Source: an uncultured Arcobacter sp. (GTDB lineage: Bacteria > Campylobacterota > Campylobacteria > Campylobacterales > Arcobacteraceae). Taken from it: a DNA stretch of 5,112 bases. The stretch lies in NCBI GenBank assembly GCA_913062735.1, contig CAJXWI010000230.1:1-5112 (forward strand). The letters are read 5' to 3'. Below, one piece after another: positions 1 through 5,112 of the stretch (position 1 is its first letter; each line of letters opens with the position of its first letter). Position numbers and translations under genes: made by a program. A model generated the notes under the pieces. The model searched no databases. It was given only the letters and a program-made list of their open reading frames with translations, and was not told where the DNA came from.

Positions 1-659
1 TTCTCCCCTTGCTGTTTCGTTCGAACAGAAATCCTAGGATATCGCAAATAATATTGTGTAATTCTTCCAATGGCATTAAGATTATCTTTTATAAAAACTT
101 TTTGTACTTGGGTAAAAGAATCAAATTCTTCTCCATATAATTCAATATTATTTTCTAATTTTAAATTGGGATGATTGCTTTTATAACTTTTAACCATGGA
201 CTTTAAATCATTTAAATTATCACGAGGTTTTTCTAAAAACTTTTGTAAGGTAGATTTTTGTAAGTTTGTATTGTTTTGTTTCTCATAGTCTTGTACCTCT
301 TTTGTTTTCTCTACAGTGGTTTTAATTGTATTGGTACTTTTTGATATTTTTAGGTGTTTTTTTATTGTTTGTTTTTTCTTTACTGGTCTTTTTTTTACTT
401 TTTTTATCTTTTTTTCTACTTTTTTGTACTTCTTTTTTATAATATTCTTTTGGGGAGTGTTTTGCTTTTTTGTAATAATATTTTCTTTTTTAGCTGCATT
501 TTTAATGATTTTTTTCTTTTGAAGTTTGACATATAATAAAGAAGTACTTTTAGCATTGCCTTTCTTAGAAGTACTTGCTGTAACATTTTCATTAAACTTG
601 TAAAAAATTCCCAGATGAATTAATATTGAAAAAATAAGGGCAAATAAGATGTATTTCAT
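1..659 (-). CDS. tonB: TonB energy transducer, C-terminal end cut by window edge
   Basis: The frame is open from the ATG at 659 to the left edge, giving 219 residues without a stop. TonB couples the proton-motive force sensed by ExbB-ExbD in the inner membrane to outer-membrane receptors for siderophores, haem or cobalamin. Residues 3-20 form one hydrophobic anchor that contains the TonB signature SxxxH (Ser11, His15). Residues 45-125 are an extremely Lys-rich periplasmic linker with only about two prolines, where classical TonB is Pro-rich. Residues 180-219 begin the C-terminal domain: a predicted helix, then a YP pair at 207-208 followed by a segment resembling the 'YP...EG' start of the E. 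coli domain. The remaining ~50 residues lie outside the window. It is divergent from hemL. No clear Shine-Dalgarno precedes the ATG, so the start is chosen because the anchor directly follows it. Family call is by eye; another TonB-like paralogue is possible. Confidence 0.85.
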   Translation of the reverse strand, partial: MKYILFALIFSILIHLGIFYKFNENVTASTSKKGNAKSTSLLYVKLQKKKIIKNAAKKENIITKKQNTPQKNIIKKKYKKVEKKIKKVKKRPVKKKQTIKKHLKISKSTNTIKTTVEKTKEVQDYEKQNNTNLQKSTLQKFLEKPRDNLNDLKSMVKSYKSNHPNLKLENNIELYGEEFDSFTQVQKVFIKDNLNAIGRITQYYLRYPRISVRTKQQGE

Positions 660-673
660 AAACGAAATTATAG

Positions 674-679
674 TATAAT
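674..679 (+). promoter_or_regulatory. Predicted -10 box for the hemL operon
   Basis: TATAAT matches the sigma-70 consensus exactly and would place the transcription start near 686, leaving a leader of about 26 bases that contains the hemL ribosome binding site. No -35 consensus is seen at the right distance upstream. The hexamer could occur by chance in such AT-rich DNA. Confidence 0.4.
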
Positions 680-701
680 AATGCTTTTAATTTAGAAATT
701 T

Positions 702-705
702 AGGA
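702..705 (+). promoter_or_regulatory. Ribosome binding site of hemL
   Basis: AGGA lies 6 bases before the ATG at 712 and fixes that codon as the start, in agreement with the usual N-terminus of the family. Confidence 0.6.
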
Positions 706-711
706 TAATAA

Positions 712-2001
712 ATGTTTGATAATTCACTCAAAGCATATGAAGCAGCAAAAAAAGTAATTCCAGGAGGGGTTGATTCTCCTGTACGAGCTTTTAAAGGCGT
801 GTTAGGTACACCTCCTTTTATTGACAGAGGAGAAGGAGCTTACCTTTTTGATATTGATGATAATAAGTACTTGGATTTTGTACAATCTTGGGGCCCACTT
901 ATTTTTGGACATTGTGATAAAGATATTGAAGAAGCTGTTATAAGAACAGCAAAAAAAGGCCTCTCTTTTGGAGCACCTACACTTCTAGAAACACAATTGG
1001 CCCAAGAAATCGTTGAAATGTATGACAATATTGACAAAATTCGTTTTGTAAGTTCTGGGACTGAAGCTGTTATGTCTGCTATTAGACTTGCTAGAGGAGT
1101 TACAAAAAAAGATGATATCTTAAAATTTGAAGGATGTTATCATGGACACAGTGATTCTTTATTAGTACAAGCTGGTTCTGGTTTAGCTACGTTTGGAACT
1201 CCAAGCTCACCTGGTGTTCCTGCTGATTTAGTTAAACATACCTTATTATGCGAATATAATAATATCAAAAGTCTAAAAAAATGTTTTGAAGAATCAGATG
1301 ATATAGCGTGTATTATTATTGAGCCAATAGCTGGGAATATGGGTTTTATTCCAGCATCTGAAGAATTCTTACAAGAATGTAGAGATTTATGTGATAAAAA
1401 CAATGCTTTATTGATTTTTGATGAAGTAATGACAGGTTTTAGAGTATCAATGACGGGTGCAAGTGGTCTAACTGCTGTAAAAGCTGACATTATAACTTTT
1501 GGGAAAGTAATAGGAGCTGGAATGCCTGTAGGCGCTTTTGCAGCATCTTCTTTTATTATGGACCATTTATCTCCTGATGGAACAGTATATCAAGCTGGTA
1601 CGCTAAGTGGTAATCCAGTAGCAATGGCTGCTGGTTTAGTATCTATGCAAAAACTTAAATCAATGCCACATATTCATGCTGAGCTAAATAAAAAAGCCGT
1701 ACGTTTAGTTAGGGGTTTAAAACAAGCTGCAAGTGATAATAATATTCCTTTAGTTGTAAATACAAGAGGTTCAATGTTTGGTTTCTTTTTTATAAAAGAA
1801 GAACCAAAAAACTTTAAAGATGTGGCAGCCTGTGATTTTGATGCATTCGCAAAATTTCATAACGAGATGTTAAAAAAAGGCTTTTATTTTGCTTGTTCTC
1901 AGTATGAGGCCGGATTTATTTCAAGTGTTATGAGTAATGAAATGATTGATGAATGTATAGAAGCCGCAAAAATAATTATGAAGGATTTGAAAAATGCTTA
2001 A
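712..2001 (+). CDS. hemL: Glutamate-1-semialdehyde 2,1-aminomutase
   Basis: This PLP enzyme converts glutamate-1-semialdehyde to 5-aminolevulinate, the second step after glutamyl-tRNA reductase in the C5 route to haem; it is cytosolic and usually a homodimer. The 429 residues match the normal family length. Visible class-III aminotransferase features are the N-terminal [12 protein letters not shown] (16-27), the phosphate-binding SSGTEA (114-119), the CYHGHSD block (142-148), FDEVMTGFR (236-244) with the PLP-ring aspartate, the Schiff-base lysine Lys265 in [15 protein letters not shown], and [10 protein letters not shown] (293-302). All catalytic elements look intact. It is the first gene of the plus-strand cluster, overlaps ppnP by 8 bp, and is divergent from tonB. 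The start is supported by the AGGA at 702-705. The class-III paralogues that catalyse other transaminations lack the GSA-specific 'PGGVNSPVRAF'-type N-terminus, so the assignment is firm. Confidence 0.97.
   Translation: MFDNSLKAYEAAKKVIPGGVDSPVRAFKGVLGTPPFIDRGEGAYLFDIDDNKYLDFVQSWGPLIFGHCDKDIEEAVIRTAKKGLSFGAPTLLETQLAQEIVEMYDNIDKIRFVSSGTEAVMSAIRLARGVTKKDDILKFEGCYHGHSDSLLVQAGSGLATFGTPSSPGVPADLVKHTLLCEYNNIKSLKKCFEESDDIACIIIEPIAGNMGFIPASEEFLQECRDLCDKNNALLIFDEVMTGFRVSMTGASGLTAVKADIITFGKVIGAGMPVGAFAASSFIMDHLSPDGTVYQAGTLSGNPVAMAAGLVSMQKLKSMPHIHAELNKKAVRLVRGLKQAASDNNIPLVVNTRGSMFGFFFIKEEPKNFKDVAACDFDAFAKFHNEMLKKGFYFACSQYEAGFISSVMSNEMIDECIEAAKIIMKDLKNA
1981..1985 (+). promoter_or_regulatory. Ribosome binding site of ppnP inside hemL
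   Basis: AAGGA lies 8 bases before the ATG at 1994 and within the last codons of hemL. It favours that ATG over the in-frame ATG at 2003, and suggests translational coupling to hemL. Confidence 0.6.
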
Positions 2002-2317
2002 AATGCAAGCGTATAAGAATGTAGAATTGATTAAAAAAGCGAATATTTATTTTGATGGAAAAGTAACTTCTCGTTCATTTATAAATGAATTTGGAGATGA
2101 ACAATCCTTAGGTATTATGCAAGTAGGTGAATATAATTTTGCAACAGCTAAGGCTGAGCTAATGGAAGTTATTGATGGTGAAGTTGAAGTAAAACTTGAA
2201 GGTGAAGATACTTGGGTTAAATACCTTGGTGGAAGCTCTTTTAAAGTTACAGACAATTCAAATTTTGATATTAAAGTACATGCAATATGTGATTATTGTT
2301 GTTCTTATTTAGATTAA
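1994..2317 (+). CDS. ppnP: Pyrimidine/purine nucleoside phosphorylase PpnP (YaiE/DUF1255)
   Basis: PpnP is a small cupin-fold enzyme that phosphorolytically splits several purine and pyrimidine nucleosides into free base and ribose-1-phosphate in nucleoside salvage. The 107-residue product aligns by eye over nearly its whole length with E. coli PpnP (94 residues): YFDGKV (19-24), [13 protein letters not shown] (39-51), then a [10 protein letters not shown] cupin strand (57-66), a glycine-containing turn (GGSSFKV, 79-85) and a final SYLD tail. An N-terminal extension of about 13 residues precedes the conserved core. The ATG overlaps the hemL stop by 8 bp (ATGCTTAA) and has a good ribosome binding site. 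Nothing in the sequence explains its pairing with haem synthesis; co-transcription is inferred from the overlap. Confidence 0.9.
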   Translation: MLKMQAYKNVELIKKANIYFDGKVTSRSFINEFGDEQSLGIMQVGEYNFATAKAELMEVIDGEVEVKLEGEDTWVKYLGGSSFKVTDNSNFDIKVHAICDYCCSYLD

Positions 2318-2322
2318 GAAGT

Positions 2323-2676
2323 ATGATGCAAGAAAATATGAAAAAAAACAACGATACAGAAGAAGTTAAAGAAGAAAATATTAATAATGAATCAAAAGAA
2401 CCAAAACATCAAGGAAAATTACAAGCCTTAGATAACCTCTCCCTTGGTATTTCAATGGTAGTTTCTGTCGTTATTGGTGTGGGAGTTGGTATTTTACTAA
2501 AAGATTGGACAGGCGCTGCTTGGACCTTATGGTTAGGAGTTTTTTGGGGAATAGCTGCTGCTTTTTTAAATGTTTTTAAAGCCTATAAAAGAGCACAAAA
2601 AGAGTTTAAAGAATTAGAAAATGACCCAAGATATACCTATAGAGCGAAACATGGAGACAAAAGAGACGATGATTAA
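2323..2676 (+). CDS. AtpZ/AtpI-family membrane protein
   Basis: A 117-residue protein with a charged Lys/Glu-rich N-terminus (1-35), two membrane helices (about 41-59 and 67-86) separated by a short loop KDWTGAAW, and a basic/acidic cytosolic tail. This layout, with a Gly-rich first helix (GVGVGILL) and a second helix rich in small residues (GVFWGIAAAFLNVF), is that of the AtpZ/AtpI family, small proteins linked to F-type ATP synthase assembly or divalent cation supply. No ATP synthase gene is in this window, so the exact role is inferred from family only. I chose the ATG at 2323 (5 bases after the ppnP stop, with a weak AAGAAG ahead); the ATGs at 2326 and 2338 are also possible. An upstream ATG at 2296 inside ppnP would add an unrelated hydrophobic stretch and is unlikely. 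Confidence 0.75.
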   Translation: MMQENMKKNNDTEEVKEENINNESKEPKHQGKLQALDNLSLGISMVVSVVIGVGVGILLKDWTGAAWTLWLGVFWGIAAAFLNVFKAYKRAQKEFKELENDPRYTYRAKHGDKRDDD

Positions 2677-3220
2677 TACAATCAAGTCTTTTGCTAAGAT
2701 TCTTTTTGTTCTTGATGCAATACTTATTGTTTTTTCTTTTTTTCAAGACAATGAGTATTTTTTAATTAATACACAAGTGGCTTTTGTCTCTTCTTTGTTT
2801 ATTTCTTTAGGAACTTTTTTATCTTATAAAAATAATGTTGCAAAACGTTTAGACGGTTTAGAAGAAAACAAAAACAATTTAGGCGCTAGGGATAAATTAG
2901 ACGAGCTAGATGATCCTTATGATTTGTATTCAGAAGAGATAAACTACGAAGATAAAGAATTAAGTGCTCAAGAAATTAAAAATATTTTAAAAGTTGAAAA
3001 ACAAAACATAAAAAAGAATTCTTTTAAAAATACACTTTTTTCTTCAGGTGCATATATTTCAGCCTACAGAATTTTTGGTTATGCCCTATTAATTATTGGT
3101 TTCTTTTATTTAACTAATAATATTATTTTTTCTGCGTATGCCTATTTGCTTGGTTTAACAATAATGCCCGTCTCCGCACTTTTTTTAAGTCTTAGTTCTA
3201 AAGAAGAGAAAAAATCCTAA
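2669..3220 (+). CDS. Conserved membrane protein of unknown function, four predicted helices
   Basis: I do not recognise a named family. The 183 residues show two N-terminal membrane helices (about 7-24 and 32-53), a strongly charged soluble stretch (about 58-122, acidic at 78-98 then lysine-rich), and two C-terminal helices (about 131-149 and 152-174) followed by a short charged tail. No catalytic motif is visible. The ATG at 2669 overlaps the previous stop by 8 bp (ATGATTAA), the same arrangement as hemL/ppnP, and has AAGAG four bases upstream; in-frame ATGs at 2621 and 2651 would only add hydrophilic residues that overlap more of the previous gene. From memory, Campylobacter also has two small membrane protein genes next to hemL, which suggests conserved synteny. 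It could be an accessory of its AtpZ-like neighbour, but that is speculation. Confidence 0.8.
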   Translation: MINTIKSFAKILFVLDAILIVFSFFQDNEYFLINTQVAFVSSLFISLGTFLSYKNNVAKRLDGLEENKNNLGARDKLDELDDPYDLYSEEINYEDKELSAQEIKNILKVEKQNIKKNSFKNTLFSSGAYISAYRIFGYALLIIGFFYLTNNIIFSAYAYLLGLTIMPVSALFLSLSSKEEKKS

Positions 3221-3904
3221 TTATTCTAATATCAAAGGAAGATCAATAAAAATTTTATTTTCTTCTTTGCTTAAAATAAAAGAAGAATAATTGTCTTCTT
3301 TTATTTCATCTAAGCATACTTCTTGGCTTGAAGATATTTGAATACTTACTAAAGAATACTTTTTACCTTCAACTCTTAAATACTCTCCAATTTTTAACTT
3401 AACAAGAGATGTTACTTCTTTTGTTTTATTAAACTGTGAATAAACCAAGGAAAGAAGTTTGATTAAATCAGAAGCCACTAATCTAAATTCAGGGATAGAA
3501 GGGTCATAATTTTTAATAAACTTTGTTTTACTTTTTATTTTTTGTGTAGAAATACATAAGTCCAATAAGGTAAAAATATTAGTTATATTCGCATTTTGTT
3601 GTTTAATTGAAGCTTCTTTTTTTGTTGATGTAGATTTATACAGTTTTAAATGTATTTCTTCATCATTATCATAGCTTACAGTAAGGGCATAAAACAAGTA
3701 GTTTTTTAAAGGTAGGTTTACATAAGTAGTTTTAGTTCCGTAGGTTGTAGAAGCATTATTTACAGCCAATTCAAACAGCACTTTAGCATTTACTCTGTTT
3801 AGAACATATTGCGCTTCTGAATTGGTATAAAGAATTTTTCCAAAGGTAGAGAAAGAAATAATTGGATTTAAATCTAACTCTACCCAGTTTTCGTAAAAGT
3901 CCAT
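3221..3904 (-). CDS. Uncharacterised protein with PAS-like N-terminus and degenerate kinase-like C-terminus
   Basis: The 227-residue product has no signal peptide or membrane helix. Residues 12-50 (NPIISFSTFGKILYTNSEA and following) resemble the start of a PAS sensor domain, and strands up to about 90 could complete it. Residues 105-160 form helices, with a DPSIPEFRLVASDLIKLLS segment (134-152) that looks like the entry into a histidine-kinase ATPase domain. The N-box Asn, the G-boxes and a phospho-accepting His block are not visible, so a working kinase is unlikely. Its ATG at 3904 lies one base after the rpoD stop (3906), so it is probably translated by coupling and co-expressed with the sigma factor. 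It ends head-on against the plus-strand operon with no spacer. The domain reading is by eye only and could be wrong; the open frame itself is well supported by length, composition and spacing. Confidence 0.7.
   Translation of the reverse strand: MDFYENWVELDLNPIISFSTFGKILYTNSEAQYVLNRVNAKVLFELAVNNASTTYGTKTTYVNLPLKNYLFYALTVSYDNDEEIHLKLYKSTSTKKEASIKQQNANITNIFTLLDLCISTQKIKSKTKFIKNYDPSIPEFRLVASDLIKLLSLVYSQFNKTKEVTSLVKLKIGEYLRVEGKKYSLVSIQISSSQEVCLDEIKEDNYSSFILSKEENKIFIDLPLILE
3274..3306. terminator. Perfect 12-bp inverted repeat, candidate bidirectional terminator
   Basis: AAATAAAAGAAG (3274-3285) and CTTCTTTTATTT (3295-3306) are exact reverse complements around a 9-base loop. The arm after the loop is T-rich on the plus strand, so it could end plus-strand transcripts about 55 bases beyond the last gene. 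The stem has only two G-C pairs and lies inside the 3' part of the opposing gene, so it is weak as an intrinsic terminator. No other hairpin is apparent near the convergent stops. Confidence 0.3.
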
Positions 3905-3905
3905 A

Positions 3906-5033
3906 TTAACTTTCTACGTAGTTCTTAAGGTTTTTTCCTACTTTTGGATGTTTAAGTTTTTTAATAGCAGAACTTTCAATTTGTCTAACACGTTCTCTTG
4001 TAACTGATAATTCTTTACCAATCTCTTCAAGTGTTCTATCACTCGCATCATGCATAAGACCAAATCTCATTCTAACAACAGCTTGTTCTCTTTCATTTAA
4101 CTGAGATAAAATTTGATCAATTTGATTTTGTAAATCTTCATTCATAATATTATCAACAGGAGTAGGGGCTTTTTCATCTGGAACAAAATCTCCAAATTTA
4201 CCATCATCATCGCTTCCAATAGGAGCTTCAAGAGAAACAGGTTCTTTTGTAATTTTAATAACTTGTTTTACTTTATCAACAGGTAAACCAACTTCTTTTG
4301 AGATTTCCTCAACATCTGGCTCTTTCCCATTTTCTTGAATACCTTTTCTAATGATTTTATTGATTCTATTAATCGTTTCAATCATATGTATAGGAATTCT
4401 AATTGTTCTTGCTTGATCCGCAATAGCTCTAGAAATAGCTTGTCTAATCCACCATGTAGCATAAGTAGAGAATTTATACCCTTTTTTATATTCAAACTTA
4501 TCAACGGCTTTCATGAGTCCAATATTTCCTTCTTGAATTAAATCTAAGAAAGGAAGCCCTCTGTTGGTATATCTTTTTGCAATAGATACAACCAGTCTTA
4601 AGTTCGATTTAGCCATTCGTGTTTTAGATTCATCTGTGATTTTTTTACCACGTTTGATTTGTTCTAATACATCTTTTAACTCATCATCTTCTAAATCAAA
4701 ACCATCTTTAGATGCTTCTTTTGTTTGAAAAAGTTTTTTAATTTCCATATAGGTAGATACCATTGTTGCTTCTGGCACCATTGCTGTAATCTGGATTTTA
4801 GATAAGCTAATAATTTCTTCTAATAATTTCTCTGTCATCCCTGGGTAATGTTCAAGGTACAGTCCTTTAACATTTAGCCCGAGATTTTTATTTCTAACCC
4901 GACCACTAAAGGTGACTACGGCGCCATCTTCGTAATTATCCGATTCTAGTAAAGCGACCTCATCACCAAGATTAAAGTCGTGTTTTTGAATACTAATCCG
5001 TTGGCTATTATTAGTGTTTATTGAGGTCGTCAT
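3906..5033 (-). CDS. rpoD: Chimeric frame: MoaE N-terminal half joined to RpoD C-terminal half
   Basis: A single uninterrupted frame of 375 residues from the ATG at 5033. Residues 1 to about 75 match Moa[19 protein letters not shown] (35-52) and [12 protein letters not shown] (58-69). From about residue 78 it is the primary sigma factor of Campylobacterota: end of the non-conserved region ([13 protein letters not shown]), region 2.1-2.4 (about 139-215, with [18 protein letters not shown] and the -10-recognising WWIRQAI), region 3 (about 216-295), and region 4 with the -35-binding helix-turn-helix (about 332-363, [20 protein letters not shown]). Full RpoD in this phylum is around 620 residues, so about 320 are missing, including regions 1.1 and 1.2. 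The MoaE part lacks the catalytic lysines (E. coli Lys119 and Lys126). A GTG at 5045 is an alternative start. The rpoD half is certain; whether the joined protein exists is doubtful. rpoD is essential, so an intact copy should exist elsewhere. Confidence 0.85.
   Translation of the reverse strand: MTTSINTNNSQRISIQKHDFNLGDEVALLESDNYEDGAVVTFSGRVRNKNLGLNVKGLYLEHYPGMTEKLLEEIISLSKIQITAMVPEATMVSTYMEIKKLFQTKEASKDGFDLEDDELKDVLEQIKRGKKITDESKTRMAKSNLRLVVSIAKRYTNRGLPFLDLIQEGNIGLMKAVDKFEYKKGYKFSTYATWWIRQAISRAIADQARTIRIPIHMIETINRINKIIRKGIQENGKEPDVEEISKEVGLPVDKVKQVIKITKEPVSLEAPIGSDDDGKFGDFVPDEKAPTPVDNIMNEDLQNQIDQILSQLNEREQAVVRMRFGLMHDASDRTLEEIGKELSVTRERVRQIESSAIKKLKHPKVGKNLKNYVES
4807..4831. repeat. 12-bp perfect direct repeat at the moaE/rpoD junction
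   Basis: CTAATAATTTCT occurs at 4807-4818 and again at 4820-4831, separated by one T. In the minus-strand frame it spans the codons for EKLLEEIIS, exactly where similarity passes from MoaE to RpoD. The 13-base period is not a multiple of three, so the two copies encode different residues. This is the kind of short homology expected at a misjoin or illegitimate recombination point. Confidence 0.75.
4810..5033 (-). pseudogene. moaE: moaE 5' half, truncated by junction to rpoD
   Basis: MoaE is the large subunit of molybdopterin synthase; with MoaD thiocarboxylate it inserts the dithiolene sulphurs into precursor Z in molybdenum cofactor synthesis. About 75 of ~150 residues are present: the first strand region, Arg of the GRVR motif (E. 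coli Arg39) and the [10 protein letters not shown] block. The second half with the catalytic lysines and the MoaD-binding C-terminus is replaced by RpoD. The sequence is closer to the gammaproteobacterial type of MoaE, which I align by eye with E. coli, than to the Campylobacterota type as I remember it. It follows moaD after 4 bases, the normal moaD-moaE order. Confidence 0.8.
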
Positions 5034-5037
5034 CCTA

Positions 5038-5112
5038 TCAGCCACCAGTTACTGGTGGGAAAAAAGCAACTTCGTCACCTGATTTTACTGCGGATTCACC
5101 ATCAACCATATC
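5038..5112 (-). CDS. moaD: MoaD, molybdopterin synthase sulphur carrier, C-terminal end
   Basis: The last 24 codons of a gene that enters from the right edge. They end in [14 protein letters not shown] followed by TGA (5038-5040), the invariant ubiquitin-like MoaD tail whose terminal Gly-Gly is activated to a thiocarboxylate by MoaB/MoeB-type adenylation and supplies sulphur to MoaE. The N-terminal two thirds (about 57 residues) lie outside the window. Four bases separate its stop from the moaE ATG, and its GGT-GGC codons could act as the moaE Shine-Dalgarno. The tail matches E. coli MoaD almost exactly. Confidence 0.92.
   Translation of the reverse strand, partial: DMVDGESAVKSGDEVAFFPPVTGG

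Larger units (their letters stand above)
660..711. promoter_or_regulatory. Divergent tonB / hemL intergenic region with bidirectional promoter
   Basis: This 52-bp AT-rich gap must hold the start signals of both divergent genes unless the promoters lie inside the coding regions. For hemL, TATAAT at 674-679 is a perfect -10 hexamer, with no convincing -35, which is common for sigma-70 promoters of Campylobacterota. For tonB the minus strand carries TATAAT (667-672) and TATTAT (675-680). These lie only 7-15 bases before the tonB ATG, so such a transcript would be almost leaderless. Start sites are inferred, not shown. Confidence 0.45.

Noticed and set aside
316..536. Plus-strand Phe-rich open frames that look like a hydrophobic membrane protein
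   Set aside because: They are the reverse complement of the Lys-rich (AAA/AAG) linker of the minus-strand tonB; no ribosome binding site and no family resemblance.
660..711. Fur box between tonB and hemL
   Set aside because: Only short GATAAT-like half-sites in very AT-rich DNA; no 19-bp palindrome can be made out.
840..1490. Minus-strand open frames inside hemL
   Set aside because: hemL is intact and conserved across this span; these are antisense shadows.
2296..2322. Upstream ATG as start of the AtpZ-like gene
   Set aside because: It lies inside ppnP and adds a Leu/Phe/Arg stretch unlike the family; ATG 2323 sits just after the ppnP stop.
2621..2668. Earlier starts (2621, 2651) for the four-helix membrane protein
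   Set aside because: They extend far into the AtpZ-like gene, whereas 2669 has a better spaced AAGAG and the same 8-bp overlap seen at hemL/ppnP.
3245..3259. AATAAAA/TTTTATT palindrome as a terminator
   Set aside because: No G-C pair and a one-base loop, so it cannot form a stable hairpin.
3906..5033. Reading the MoaE-RpoD frame as a new functional fusion regulator sensing molybdopterin
   Set aside because: Both domains lack essential parts, the halves differ in composition and apparent origin, and a direct repeat marks the join, so a chimera is the simpler explanation.
5034..5045. GTG at 5045 as start of the moaE frame
   Set aside because: The ATG at 5033 lies 4 bases after the moaD stop and needs no reuse of the conserved Gly-Gly codons; the GTG cannot be fully excluded.

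Overview
The window looks like an AT-rich Campylobacterota (epsilonproteobacterial) chromosome, most likely Arcobacter-like. The evidence is low GC, tightly packed overlapping genes, a housekeeping sigma factor whose C-terminal half closely matches Campylobacterota RpoD, and the order hemL / small membrane proteins, which from memory resembles Campylobacter. The taxon is inferred by eye, without any database search.

Layout. From the left edge, the minus strand carries a tonB gene cut by the window edge. It is not an isolated ORF that starts and stops here: its frame stays open from the ATG at 659 down to base 1. A 52-bp divergent intergenic gap (660-711) separates it from a plus-strand cluster: hemL (glutamate-1-semialdehyde aminotransferase), ppnP (nucleoside phosphorylase), an AtpZ-like two-helix membrane protein, and a four-helix membrane protein of unknown function. 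Genes in this cluster overlap or nearly touch, two of the junctions by exactly 8 bp, so it is probably one translationally coupled operon. It ends at base 3220, and a minus-strand gene ends at 3221, so the two operons converge with no spacer. A 12-bp perfect inverted repeat just inside the opposing gene may serve as terminator.

The right part, read on the minus strand, is the 3' end of moaD, then one open frame whose first ~75 codons are the N-terminal half of MoaE (molybdopterin synthase large subunit) and whose remaining ~300 codons are the C-terminal half of RpoD (regions 2.1 to 4.2). A gene for a PAS-like protein follows one base after the rpoD stop. The MoaE/RpoD frame is the most unusual object here. 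It lacks the MoaE active-site lysines and the RpoD regions 1.1 and 1.2, its two halves differ in GC and codon use, the moaD-moaE part looks gammaproteobacterial, and a 12-bp direct repeat sits exactly at the junction. My preferred reading is a join between two unrelated DNAs (assembly or amplification chimera, less likely a real recombination), not a new functional fusion.

Functionally, the left part links iron or cobalamin import energy transfer (TonB) with the C5 tetrapyrrole pathway (HemL); the rest is housekeeping (nucleoside salvage, ATP synthase accessory, sigma factor). I see no tRNA, rRNA, CRISPR array, insertion sequence or prophage. No stretch above 300 bases lacks a gene.
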